32,457 bases of DNA from an uncultured Clostridia bacterium (GCA_937886445.1 CALGBY010000032.1:1-32457); one strand, 5' to 3'. Positions 23,462-31,154 are shown, numbered from the stretch's first letter. Notes: generated from the sequence alone by a model not told the origin. Translations and numbers: made by a program.

Positions 23462-23476
23462 GCGGAAAAGCCCCGG
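23430..23476 (+). repeat. 47-bp direct repeat, right copy
   Basis: This is the second copy of the block at 21010-21056, with an A-to-G and a C-to-T difference; identity ends just after GCCCCGG on both sides. Confidence 0.8.
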
Positions 23477-23478
23477 AT

Positions 23479-23492
23479 AATTGTTAACAATT
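23479..23492. promoter_or_regulatory. Perfect 14-bp palindrome, candidate operator
   Basis: AATTGTTAACAATT is a perfect palindrome ending 10 nt before the -35 box of the SH3 protein gene. It could bind a dimeric regulator; no regulator gene is adjacent. Confidence 0.45.
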
Positions 23493-23502
23493 CTGAAAAT
23501 GG

Positions 23503-23531
23503 TTGACTTTGTAACAAAAGTGTAATAAAAT
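23503..23531 (+). promoter_or_regulatory. Promoter for the SH3-repeat protein gene
   Basis: TTGACT (23503-23508), a 17-nt spacer and TAAAAT (23526-23531) form a strong promoter. The leader is about 150 nt and contains hairpin repeat copy D. Confidence 0.75.
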
Positions 23532-23574
23532 CTGTATTAGGTGTACTGGGTACACATGTATCTTTATGTCCGGT

Positions 23575-23633
23575 CCTCCGGATGAAGTACCGATGGTCTG
23601 TTTGAAAAACGGCCGAATATATTTTTCAAACAG
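23575..23633 (+). repeat. Hairpin repeat unit, copy D
   Basis: The head at 23575-23596 contains CCTCCGGATGAAGTACCG. The stem is perfect over 12 bp: CTGTTTGAAAAA (23598-23609) with TTTTTCAAACAG (23622-23633), around a 12-nt loop CGGCCGAATATA. It lies in the predicted 5' leader of the SH3 protein mRNA, about 40 nt before the ribosome binding site. Confidence 0.75.
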
Positions 23634-23688
23634 ATGGGCTGATGAATGAGAAATTACGCCTGTTTTCAGGAACGGGAGGGTGTACGAT

Positions 23689-26600
23689 ATGATAAAGGAC
23701 CGTAATGCCGGCAGACAGACGCGCCTGTGCGCGCTTCTTTGCGTACTGGTGATGATGTTCACGCTGTTTTCCGTGCCTGCCTATGCCGCCGGGAAGAGCT
23801 ATATCAAGCTGAAGACCGGCAGTGTGGCGCTGAGAGGCACCGCCGGTACAGATGGCGAAAAGCTGGCTACCCTGCAGCAGGGCTGGGTGATGGAGAAGAC
23901 CGGTACCGTGACCGGCTCGGACGGCAAGCTGTGGGTGGCCGTGAGCGGCTATACGCCGAGCGACCTGAATAACATCCGGTCGGGCTTCGTCCGTTCCGAT
24001 TATGTTGCCGATATCACCGAGGCCGAGGCCGAGGCCTGGTATGAAAGCAAGCTGGGCCCCAAACGCACCGCCGCTCCGAAAACCTATTCCGACTGGGGCG
24101 AATGCAAGGGCGACGGGGTAAAGCTGCGCTCTGAGGCGGATCAGTCCTCCGCCGTGCTGTGCCAGCTTCAGCGGGGCGCGGAGTTCTATATCCTCAATGT
24201 GCCTTCCGACAGGGAAAACGGCTGGTACAGAGTGCAGTATCAGGAATATACGGGCTATATCTCCGCGGCGTATGTGAACAGGCTTACCGTGGAGGAAGCG
24301 GTGAGCCGCGGCCTGATCGACGCGCCCACGCCCACTCCCTCTCCCGCGCCCGGTCAGATGCGGGGCTATATCCGCTTCACGCACGGCACCGTGGCGCTGC
24401 GCAAACAGCCCGGCCTCTCTTCCGATGTTCTGTATTCTGTCAGTACGGGCACTGAGGCGTCGTGGTTCAGCAAGACGGATTACAAGGTGGACGGTTATTA
24501 CTGGTATGAGTGCGAGGTGAAGGGCATGCGCGGCTGGGTGGCCGCGAGCCTGGTAGAGGAGATCGGCGCGGATGAACCCACTCCCGTTCCCACCGCCGTG
24601 AAGACGCCCACGCTCACCCCCAGGGCGACCGCTACGCCCGTGCCCACCGATGCACCGGTCACGGGAAAATATCTGAAGGTGAAGACGGGCAATGTATCCC
24701 TGCGTGCGAAGGCCGGTATCTCCGCCAAAAAGCTGGATACGCTGAAGATCAACGAGATCATGCCCTGGTTTACCAAAACGGCCCAAAAGATCGACGGCCA
24801 TTACTGGTATGAGGTGGATCACAACGGTACCCGCGGCTGGGTGGCAGCCGATTATGTGACGGAAGTGAACGCGACGCCCGCGCCTACCGCGACAGTCAGG
24901 CCTACCGCCACGCCCAAGCCCACGGATGCGCCCGTGCCTACCGCTACGCCCGCGCCCACCGATACGCCGGTCTATGAAAAATACCTGAAGTTGAAGACGG
25001 GCAATGTATCCCTGCGTGCAAAGGCCGGTACCTCCGGCAAAAAGCTGGATACGCTGAAGATCAACGAGATCGTGCCCTGGTTTACCAAAACAGCGGTCAA
25101 GATCGACGGCTATTACTGGTATGAGGTGGAACATAACGGCATACGCGGCTGGGTGGCTGCCGACTATGTGACCGAAATACACGATGTAACGCCCGCTCCC
25201 GTGACGGCAACGCCTGTTATTACGCCGAGGCCTACGGATGCTCCCGTGACCGTGGTGGGCTATGTGGCGCTGACCGGCTCGGCCGTGTATGTGCGCGCTG
25301 CGAACAGTAAAGAGAGCGCGTCTGTCGTAAGCCTCAAAAAGAACACCGTGCTTGAGCTGATCGGCGACCCTGTGGCGGATGCGGACGGCACGAAGAATGT
25401 CTGGTATCCCGTGCGCACCCCGGACGGAAAAACCGGCTATGTGCGCAGCGATGTCTCGTATCAGCTGTCTGAATGGCAGGCGGAGCAGTACCGCAAAACC
25501 GGCATCCTGTGCACCCCCACGCCCGCGCCCACCGCTGTTCCCTCCGGCTACAGCAACTATGTGCGCGTGAAGGTGAGCAAGTGCAATGCGCGCGCCTCGG
25601 CCTCCACGGGCTCTGCTTCCTTAGGCACCGCCGTGAACGGGCAAGTATTTGAATTTACCCAGACGCAGGATGTGGGCAATTATACCTGGTATAAGGTAAA
25701 GCTTCCCTCCTCCTTCACTTCTTCCACCGGCTGGATCCGCGCCGATATGGTGAGCAGGATGACCTGGGATGAGTACAGCGAGTGGCGTAAGCAGCATCCC
25801 GATCCCACGCCCTCTCCTGTACCCACCGTTACCCCGCATCCGGATTTCGATCCGGAGCAGATGAGTGATCTGGGTCTTTCGCTGGTCAATAACGCGACCA
25901 TACGCTCGGGCGCGAGCGTCAAGTCCCAGAGCATTTCAAAGGTGGTCAATGTGGACAGCAAGGTGATCGTTCTCGGAAAATATCAGGCGGACGAGGAGAA
26001 ACCCAAGCTGATCTGGTTTGAAGTGCAGTATGAAAACACGACCGGCTGGATGCGCAGTGATGTGCTGCGTGTGCTGACCAAGCGCGAAAAGCTGGCCTAT
26101 ACGCAGAGCGGCAATCCCGACCTGCCTCCTGAGGCCTCCTATACTTTGCTCAAACAGAATGATTCCGGAGAGGCTGTACTGGAACTGCAGAAGGAACTGT
26201 GCAGGCAGGGCTATCTTGCCGAGAGCGAGTGTGACGGCACCTACCGCGGCACTACCGCGAGCGCTGTTGAAAACTATCAGCGCGATCACAGGCTTACCGT
26301 TGACGGTATTGCCGGTGAGGAGACCCAGCACAGCCTGTTCAACACCGTGCCGGTCGGTACCTATAAGCACTCTACGGCCGATCCTGATCTGCAGCCCGTT
26401 GAGAAGGCGGACTGGTTCAGCGTGGTACAGTATGTATGGGAGCGCAATGAGATCGCCATCGTGACTGATGTGGAGACCGGCTGTTCCTTCCGTGCCCGCC
26501 GCTGGGCCGGTGGACAGCATGCCGACGTGGAGCCGTACTCCGCGGCGGATACGGCGGTGATGTGCCATATTTACAAGGTGGCAGATTCGCAGGAGATCCT

Positions 26601-26856
26601 GGAAAAGAACCTGTATCAGAGAAGGGCCCTGTGGGTAACGATCGACGGACGCACCTTTGCCGCTTCCATGTACGGTGTGCCGCATAACTATCCCGAGGGA
26701 GACACCATCCCCGATAACGATTTCTCCGGTCAGTTCTGTATCCATTTCCTGAACAGCAAAACGCACGGGACCACCGCTTCGCCCGCGCATGTGGATAAGG
26801 ACCATCAGGACAAGATCCAGTACGCGTACGACCATTCCATCAGCGGAAAGAAATAA
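23689..26856 (+). CDS. Secreted multi-SH3, peptidoglycan-binding protein with YkuD-like C-terminus
   Basis: ATG 23689 (GGGAGGG, 8-nt spacer) gives 1055 residues. A signal peptide ends near AYA-AGK at about residue 33. At least eight bacterial SH3-type repeats follow, for example SYIKLKTGSVALRGTAG, KYLKVKTGNVSLRAKAG and GYVALTGSAVYVRAA. They are separated by Thr/Pro linkers such as TPVPTDAPV. A peptidoglycan-binding_1 domain lies at about 820-885 (NDSGEAVLELQKELCRQGYL and VDGIAGEETQ). The last 170 residues hold H999, then SGQFCIHF (C1017) and KTHGT (H1026). The H-x17-C spacing recalls L,D-transpeptidases, but this is only a resemblance. A cell-wall role is likely. Confidence 0.85.
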   Translation: MIKDRNAGRQTRLCALLCVLVMMFTLFSVPAYAAGKSYIKLKTGSVALRGTAGTDGEKLATLQQGWVMEKTGTVTGSDGKLWVAVSGYTPSDLNNIRSGFVRSDYVADITEAEAEAWYESKLGPKRTAAPKTYSDWGECKGDGVKLRSEADQSSAVLCQLQRGAEFYILNVPSDRENGWYRVQYQEYTGYISAAYVNRLTVEEAVSRGLIDAPTPTPSPAPGQMRGYIRFTHGTVALRKQPGLSSDVLYSVSTGTEASWFSKTDYKVDGYYWYECEVKGMRGWVAASLVEEIGADEPTPVPTAVKTPTLTPRATATPVPTDAPVTGKYLKVKTGNVSLRAKAGISAKKLDTLKINEIMPWFTKTAQKIDGHYWYEVDHNGTRGWVAADYVTEVNATPAPTATVRPTATPKPTDAPVPTATPAPTDTPVYEKYLKLKTGNVSLRAKAGTSGKKLDTLKINEIVPWFTKTAVKIDGYYWYEVEHNGIRGWVAADYVTEIHDVTPAPVTATPVITPRPTDAPVTVVGYVALTGSAVYVRAANSKESASVVSLKKNTVLELIGDPVADADGTKNVWYPVRTPDGKTGYVRSDVSYQLSEWQAEQYRKTGILCTPTPAPTAVPSGYSNYVRVKVSKCNARASASTGSASLGTAVNGQVFEFTQTQDVGNYTWYKVKLPSSFTSSTGWIRADMVSRMTWDEYSEWRKQHPDPTPSPVPTVTPHPDFDPEQMSDLGLSLVNNATIRSGASVKSQSISKVVNVDSKVIVLGKYQADEEKPKLIWFEVQYENTTGWMRSDVLRVLTKREKLAYTQSGNPDLPPEASYTLLKQNDSGEAVLELQKELCRQGYLAESECDGTYRGTTASAVENYQRDHRLTVDGIAGEETQHSLFNTVPVGTYKHSTADPDLQPVEKADWFSVVQYVWERNEIAIVTDVETGCSFRARRWAGGQHADVEPYSAADTAVMCHIYKVADSQEILEKNLYQRRALWVTIDGRTFAASMYGVPHNYPEGDTIPDNDFSGQFCIHFLNSKTHGTTASPAHVDKDHQDKIQYAYDHSISGKK
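24669..25180 (+). repeat. Tandem 312-bp duplication of one SH3-linker unit
   Basis: The block from 24669 to about 24868 is repeated 312 bp later (24981-25180) with high DNA identity, for example AAGCTGGATACGCTGAAG in both. The other SH3 repeats of the gene are far more diverged, so this pair arose by a recent in-frame duplication of 104 codons. Confidence 0.85.
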
Positions 26857-26892
26857 TTCCCCCGCGGTACCGTATGACGGTGCCGGAAAGGA

Positions 26893-26930
26893 GGTCACTG
26901 CAGAAAATTCTGCAGTGGCCTTCTTTTGTT
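26893..26930 (+). terminator. Intrinsic terminator after the SH3 protein gene
   Basis: GGTCACTGCAGAA (26893-26905) pairs with TTCTGCAGTGGCC (26908-26920), with one G-U pair, and is followed by TTCTTTTGTT. A smaller fold, GGTACCG with CGGTGCC, lies just upstream. Confidence 0.85.
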
Positions 26931-27084
26931 CAGGGAATTTTCGTAAAAACGATATCCGCGATCTGCCGGATCGATCACTTGCTTGCCGGAACGCGGTATT
27001 CCGGGCGTCCCTGGCCGTATCCCGCGCCGGCAGCGCGGCGCTTCAGACCGGTTTTTCCGTTATTGTCCCAAACGGAGTATAATA

Positions 27085-27187
27085 AAACACGAACATTAGT
27101 TATCAAATGCGTAATAAAGTTTGATATATATTGCGAAATACAGTAAAAAAACGAACGGCGGTGTGTTTACAACACAAAATATTCGTG
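27085..27187 (+). promoter_or_regulatory. Candidate PurR boxes
   Basis: ACACGAACATT (27087-27097), AAAACGAACGG (27148-27158) and, on the other strand, ACACGAATATT (reverse of 27178-27188) resemble the CGAA-core PurBox of Bacillus-type PurR. The last two are inverted with CGAA cores 30 bp apart and bracket the -35/-10 spacer, a geometry like known pur operators. The match is partial and no purR gene is in the window. Confidence 0.4.
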
Positions 27188-27194
27188 TTATACT
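27166..27194 (+). promoter_or_regulatory. Promoter of the pur operon
   Basis: TTTACA (27166-27171), a 17-nt spacer and TATACT (27189-27194) place the start near 27201, directly upstream of the riboswitch. Confidence 0.75.
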
Positions 27195-27217
27195 GAAAAC
27201 GCGGAAGAGATTCCGCC

Positions 27218-27294
27218 TGCTTCGTAACTGACGGCAAGTGGGGAACACAGGGGAGCGAGGCAGAAGCGGGTATCCCGCAGCCGGCCGTCTGGGC
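27218..27294 (+). ncRNA. ZTP (pfl) riboswitch upstream of purE
   Basis: The conserved pfl-motif parts are present in order: CGTAACTGACGGC (27223-27235), then GGGGAACACAGGGGAGCGA, a GCGGG-TAT-CCCGC linker hairpin (27266-27278), and CCGGCCGTCTGGGC. GACGGC (27230-27235) can pair with GCCGTC (27284-27289), the long-range pairing expected of the motif, and GCTTC with GAAGC closes the first domain. ZTP riboswitches bind ZMP/ZTP, which accumulates when 10-formyl-tetrahydrofolate is short, and turn on purine and folate genes. Its position before purE fits this use. Confidence 0.88.
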
Positions 27295-27333
27295 GCAATA
27301 GCATGCTGGTGCTGTTTGCGCTGTTTTTTATTT
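27293..27333 (+). terminator. Riboswitch-controlled terminator
   Basis: GCGCAA and AGCA (27293-27303) pair with TGCT and TTGCGC (27310-27321), followed by TGTTTTTTATTT. The stem begins inside the GGGC end of the riboswitch, so ligand-stabilised folding would compete with it, giving a transcriptional ON switch. Confidence 0.75.
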
Positions 27334-27426
27334 CGCGGCTGCTTTTTCAGCTTTCCGGCTTTGCCGGGGGAAATAGTGAAAGCGGAACGCGGATACCGGA
27401 AAAAATGAAACAGGGGTGGAAAAGCC

Positions 27427-27918
27427 ATGAAAAAAGTAGGAATCGTTATGGGAAGCGACAGTGATCTGCCGGTGGTCCGGAAGGCGATCGATATACTGAA
27501 GGAACTGGATATTCCCTGCGAAGCCCATATCTGCTCCGCCCACCGCACGCCTCATGAGGCAGCGGAATTTGCGGGGAACGCCGCGGAAAACGGGTTCGGC
27601 GTACTTATCGCAGCCGCCGGCATGGCGGCGCATCTGGCCGGCGCGCTCGCGGCCAACACGGTATTGCCCGTTATAGGCATTCCCTGCGGAGGAGCGTCTC
27701 TGGGCGGTCTGGACGCCCTGCTTTCCACCGTTCAGATGCCCTCGGGCATCCCTGTCGCCACCGTGGGCGTGAACGGCGGCGCGAACGCCGCGCTGCTGGC
27801 GGCCCAGATCCTCGCCGTGGGCGACCCCGCGCTTGCCGGGAAGCTGCAGGCCAAAAGAGAAAGCGCGCGTGAGACCGTTTTGAACAAGGACCGTGAATTG
27901 CAGCAGCAACTGCTGTGA
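27427..27918 (+). CDS. purE: N5-carboxyaminoimidazole ribonucleotide mutase (class I PurE)
   Basis: PurE converts N5-CAIR to CAIR in purine synthesis. The 163-residue protein begins MKKVGIVMGSDSDLPVV, with the substrate-binding SAHRTPHEAAEF (about 37-48), AAAGMAAHLAGALAANTVLPVIGIP (about 61-85), and LLSTVQMPSGIPVATVGVNGGANAALLA, where the last part is the usual GxxGAxNAALLA motif. AGGGGTGG precedes the ATG. No purK was found beside it in this window. It is the first gene of the operon under the riboswitch. Confidence 0.96.
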   Translation: MKKVGIVMGSDSDLPVVRKAIDILKELDIPCEAHICSAHRTPHEAAEFAGNAAENGFGVLIAAAGMAAHLAGALAANTVLPVIGIPCGGASLGGLDALLSTVQMPSGIPVATVGVNGGANAALLAAQILAVGDPALAGKLQAKRESARETVLNKDRELQQQLL

Positions 27919-27950
27919 TCATAGAAATGCTGATGAGCGGAGGGACTGAC

Positions 27951-28640
27951 ATGGAAAAGAAGCTTGTTTACAAGGGGAAGACCAAGGATGTTTACGCGCT
28001 GGAAAACGGCAATTACCTGCTTTTGTTCAAGGATGACTGCACCGGCAAGGACGGCGTGTTCGATCCCGGTGAAAACAGCGTGGGCCTGAGCATCGACGGG
28101 ATCGGCGATGTGAACCTTCGCATGAGCATTTACTTTTTTGAAAAGATCAACGCCGCCGGCATCCGCACGCATTTTGTGAACGCCGATCTTGAAAACACCA
28201 CGATGGAGGTGCTTCCCGCCGCCGTTTTCGGCAAGGGGCTTGAGGTCATCTGCCGCTACAGGGCCGTTGGCAGCTTCTACCGCCGCTACAGCGATTATAT
28301 CGCGGAGGGCGCCGTTCTTCCCGCCTATGTGGAAATGACCTTCAAGAACGATGAAAAGGGCGATCCGCTGGTGACCGAGGAGGGCCTGAAGGTGCTGGGC
28401 GTTATGACGGAGGAGCAGTACGCGGATATCTGCGATATGACCCGCCGCATCACCGCCATCGTGGCCGGAGAACTGAAAAAGAAGGATATCGAGCTGTATG
28501 ATATCAAGTTTGAATTCGGCTATGACAGGGACGGCAGCGTGATGCTGATCGACGAGATCTCCTCCGGCAACATGCGTGCCTATAAGAACGGGGAATATAT
28601 CGATCCCGTTACGCTCAGCAGGCTGTTTTTTGCTAAATAA
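27951..28640 (+). CDS. purC: Phosphoribosylaminoimidazole-succinocarboxamide synthase
   Basis: PurC joins CAIR and aspartate, using ATP, to make SAICAR. ATG 27951 has CGGAGGGA upstream; the in-frame start at 27915 would overlap purE and has no site. The 229-residue protein opens KLVYKGKTKDVYAL, the ATP-binding glycine-rich start, with LEVICRYRAVGSFYRRY (the conserved RNxxxGS-like segment) and DIKFEFGYDRDGSVMLIDEISSGNMR near the C-terminus. Here the usual signature SPDSxR reads SSGNMR, as in some Bacteroidota and Clostridia as recalled. Length is normal. Confidence 0.93.
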   Translation: MEKKLVYKGKTKDVYALENGNYLLLFKDDCTGKDGVFDPGENSVGLSIDGIGDVNLRMSIYFFEKINAAGIRTHFVNADLENTTMEVLPAAVFGKGLEVICRYRAVGSFYRRYSDYIAEGAVLPAYVEMTFKNDEKGDPLVTEEGLKVLGVMTEEQYADICDMTRRITAIVAGELKKKDIELYDIKFEFGYDRDGSVMLIDEISSGNMRAYKNGEYIDPVTLSRLFFAK

Positions 28641-28679
28641 TAATTCCGGTGTTTTCTGACCGGGCAGAGGGAGCACAAA

Positions 28680-30104
28680 ATGGGTGGTTTCTTTGGCATC
28701 GCGTCTTATCATGACTGCATGACGGATGTATTTTTCGGGGTGGATTATCATTCTCATCTGGGCACAAAGCGCGGCGGTCTGGCCTGCTATGATGAAACGG
28801 TCGGGCTGCAGAGAAAGATCCACAATATCGAAAACGCGCCGTTCAGGACCAAGTTTGAGCATGTTTTTGAGGAGATGAGAGGCGTATCCGCTATCGGATG
28901 CATCTCGGACTGCGATCCCCAGCCTCTGCTTGTCCGCAGCAACCTGGGCACCTACGCCATCTGCATGGTGGGCTATATCAATAACGCGGATGAGCTGATC
29001 GACCAGTATCTTTCCTTCAGCGGCGGGCATTTTGACGCCATGACGGGCGGCAAGGTGAACAGCACCGAGCTTCTCGCGGCCCTGATCAACCAGAAGAGCA
29101 GCTTCGCGGAGGGCATCCGCTTTGCCCAGAAAGCCATCAGGGGAAGCGCGTGCATACTGGTGCTTGAAAGCAACGGCACGATCATTGCTGCGAGAGACAA
29201 GCTGGGAAGGCTGCCGGTGCAGATCGGTAAACGCGAGGACGGGATGGCGGTCTCCTTTGAAAGGTTCGCCTATCAGAAGCTGGGCTTTGAGCATGTGAGA
29301 GAGCTGGGCCCCGGGGAGATCGTTGAGATCACCTACGACGGCGAAAAGCAACTGGATCCGCCGGGCAGCGAAATGCGCATCTGCTCCTTCCTGTGGAGCT
29401 ATTACGGTTATCCCACATCCACCTATGAGGGGATCAATGTGGAAGCCATGCGCTACCGCAACGGCGAGATCATGGCCGAAAATGACGAGAAGAACGGGAG
29501 AAACGCGCCGATCGATTATGTGGGCGGCGTTCCCGATTCCGGCACGCCTCACGCGATCGGATATGCCAACCGCAGCGGAAAGCATTTCGCGCGGGCGTTC
29601 ATCAAGTACACCCCCACCTGGTCCCGTTCCTTCATGCCGTCCTCTCAGGCGGACCGTGAGCGCATCGCGAAAATGAAGCAGATCCCCGTCAGGGAGCTGA
29701 TCCGGGATAAAAACCTCCTGTTTGTGGATGACAGCATCGTGCGCGGCACGCAGCTGCGCGAGACGGTAGAATTTCTTTACGAGAACGGCGCGGCGAGCGT
29801 GCATATGCGTTCCGCCTGCCCGCCCATCATGTACGGCTGCAAGTTCCTCAATTTTTCCCGGGCAACATCCGATATGGATCTGATCGCGCGCCGTGTCATC
29901 AAGGAGCTGGAGGGCGAAGAGGGCTTTGCCCATATCGACGAATACTCGGATTCCTCAACGGAGCGCGGAAAGGCGCTGAGGCAGAGGATCTGCGAGAAAT
30001 TCCACTTTTCTTCTCTTGAGTTCCAGTCCATCGAGGGTGTTGTGCGCTCCATCGGGCTGGATCCCTGCAAACTGTGTACCTACTGCTGGACCGGAAAGGA
30101 ATAA
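28680..30104 (+). CDS. purF: Amidophosphoribosyltransferase homologue lacking the glutaminase cysteine
   Basis: PurF makes 5-phosphoribosylamine from PRPP and glutamine. The 474-residue product starts MGGFFGIASYHDCM instead of M-C-G-x-F-G-I, so the Ntn nucleophile Cys is Gly. The usual HVRYST reads CISDCD and HNGNL reads MVGYI, so Arg and Asn of the glutaminase site are also gone. The phosphoribosyltransferase part is intact: LLFVDDSIVRGTQL (about 347-360) and SFMPSSQADRE. Cysteines at 380, 387, 463, 466 and 469 could bind an Fe-S cluster. AGAGGGAG precedes the ATG. It may use free ammonia or a partner; see findings. Confidence 0.85.
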   Translation: MGGFFGIASYHDCMTDVFFGVDYHSHLGTKRGGLACYDETVGLQRKIHNIENAPFRTKFEHVFEEMRGVSAIGCISDCDPQPLLVRSNLGTYAICMVGYINNADELIDQYLSFSGGHFDAMTGGKVNSTELLAALINQKSSFAEGIRFAQKAIRGSACILVLESNGTIIAARDKLGRLPVQIGKREDGMAVSFERFAYQKLGFEHVRELGPGEIVEITYDGEKQLDPPGSEMRICSFLWSYYGYPTSTYEGINVEAMRYRNGEIMAENDEKNGRNAPIDYVGGVPDSGTPHAIGYANRSGKHFARAFIKYTPTWSRSFMPSSQADRERIAKMKQIPVRELIRDKNLLFVDDSIVRGTQLRETVEFLYENGAASVHMRSACPPIMYGCKFLNFSRATSDMDLIARRVIKELEGEEGFAHIDEYSDSSTERGKALRQRICEKFHFSSLEFQSIEGVVRSIGLDPCKLCTYCWTGKE

Positions 30105-30110
30105 CGGATC

Positions 30111-31154
30111 ATGAACGAACTGTCTCACAGCACTTCTTACGCCGCTTCCGGCGTTGATATCACGGCGGGCTACCGCAGTGTGGAACTGATGAAAAAGCAC
30201 ATCGCGCGCACGGTCATCCCCGGCGTTCTGGGCGGGATCGGCGGCTTCGGCGGCCTCTTTGAGCTGGATACGAAGGGGATGGAGCATCCCGTTCTCGTAA
30301 GCGGCACGGACGGTGTGGGCACCAAGCTGAAGCTCGCGTTCCTGATGGACAGGCACGACACCGTGGGGATCGACTGTGTTGCCATGTGCGTGAATGACAT
30401 CATCTGCAGCGGGGCAAGGCCGCTTTATTTTCTGGATTATATCGCCTGTGGGAAAAATGTTCCCGAGCGGATCGCCGATATCGTAAAGGGCGTGAGCGAG
30501 GGCTGCGTTCAGGCCGGCTGCGCGCTGGTGGGCGGCGAGACGGCGGAAATGCCCGGCTTCTATCCCGAGGATGAATATGACCTGGCCGGCTGCTCAACGG
30601 GCATCGTGGACCGGGAAAAGATCATTGACCACAGCGCTGTGGCCGAGGGCGATGTGATCATCGCGCTGCCCTCCTCCGGCGTGCATTCAAACGGCTTCTC
30701 TCTGGTGCGCAGGGTGTTTGATGTGGAAAACTGCGATCTGAAAACGCCGGTGGAGGCGCTGGGAGGAAAGAGCCTGGGAGAGACGCTGCTCACCCCCACA
30801 AGGATCTATGTGAAGCCTGTGCTCGCGCTGGCGGAAAAGGTGAAGGTAAAGGGGATCTCCCACATCACCGGCGGCGGCTTTTATGAGAACATCCCGCGCA
30901 GCGTTCCGGACGGCCTGTGCGCGCGCGTTGAGAAAAGCAGGATCCGGGTGCTTCCCGTTTTTGACCTGATCATGAAAAAGGGCGGCATTTCGGAGCGTGA
31001 TATGTTCAATACCTTCAATATGGGCGTCGGGATGACCGTGACCGTTGCCGCGGAGGACGCGGATACCGCGCTCGGCATCCTGTCCGGATACGGCGAAGAC
31101 CCGTATGTGATCGGCAGGATCGTGCGGGGCGAAAGCAAAATACAGCTGGTGTGA
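30111..31154 (+). CDS. purM: Phosphoribosylformylglycinamidine cyclo-ligase (AIR synthetase)
   Basis: PurM closes the imidazole ring, FGAM + ATP to AIR. The 347-residue protein starts 6 nt after purF. It has SYAASGVDITAGYRSVELMKKH at the N-terminus, LVSGTDGVGTKLKLAF (about 63-78), the GIDCVAMCVNDIICSGARPLYFLDY signature, LVGGETAEMPGFYPEDEYDLAG, and GGGFYENIPR. These are the PurM/SelD-type ATP-binding and substrate motifs. Length is normal. It is directly downstream of purF in the pur operon. Confidence 0.96.
   Translation: MNELSHSTSYAASGVDITAGYRSVELMKKHIARTVIPGVLGGIGGFGGLFELDTKGMEHPVLVSGTDGVGTKLKLAFLMDRHDTVGIDCVAMCVNDIICSGARPLYFLDYIACGKNVPERIADIVKGVSEGCVQAGCALVGGETAEMPGFYPEDEYDLAGCSTGIVDREKIIDHSAVAEGDVIIALPSSGVHSNGFSLVRRVFDVENCDLKTPVEALGGKSLGETLLTPTRIYVKPVLALAEKVKVKGISHITGGGFYENIPRSVPDGLCARVEKSRIRVLPVFDLIMKKGGISERDMFNTFNMGVGMTVTVAAEDADTALGILSGYGEDPYVIGRIVRGESKIQLV

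Larger units (their letters stand above)
26857..27426 (+). other. Long control region upstream of purE
   Basis: No gene was seen in this 570-nt gap. It holds the SH3 gene terminator, about 120 nt with nothing recognised (26931-27050), a perfect TATAAT at 27078-27083 with only a weak -35, CGAA-type boxes, the main pur promoter, the ZTP riboswitch and its terminator, and the purE ribosome binding site. Confidence 0.75.

Noticed and set aside
24300..25850. Repeated ACG/CCC-rich stretches as a CRISPR or VNTR array
   Set aside because: They encode Thr-Pro linkers between SH3 domains in a continuous reading frame, with irregular spacing and no conserved spacer-repeat pattern.
26931..27050. Possible small gene in the stretch after the SH3 terminator
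   Set aside because: The only frames have no ribosome binding site and no recognisable protein pattern.
27732..29933. Minus-strand open frame of 733 codons opposite purE-purC-purF
   Set aside because: It is antisense to conserved enzymes, lacks a ribosome binding site and has no recognisable domain.
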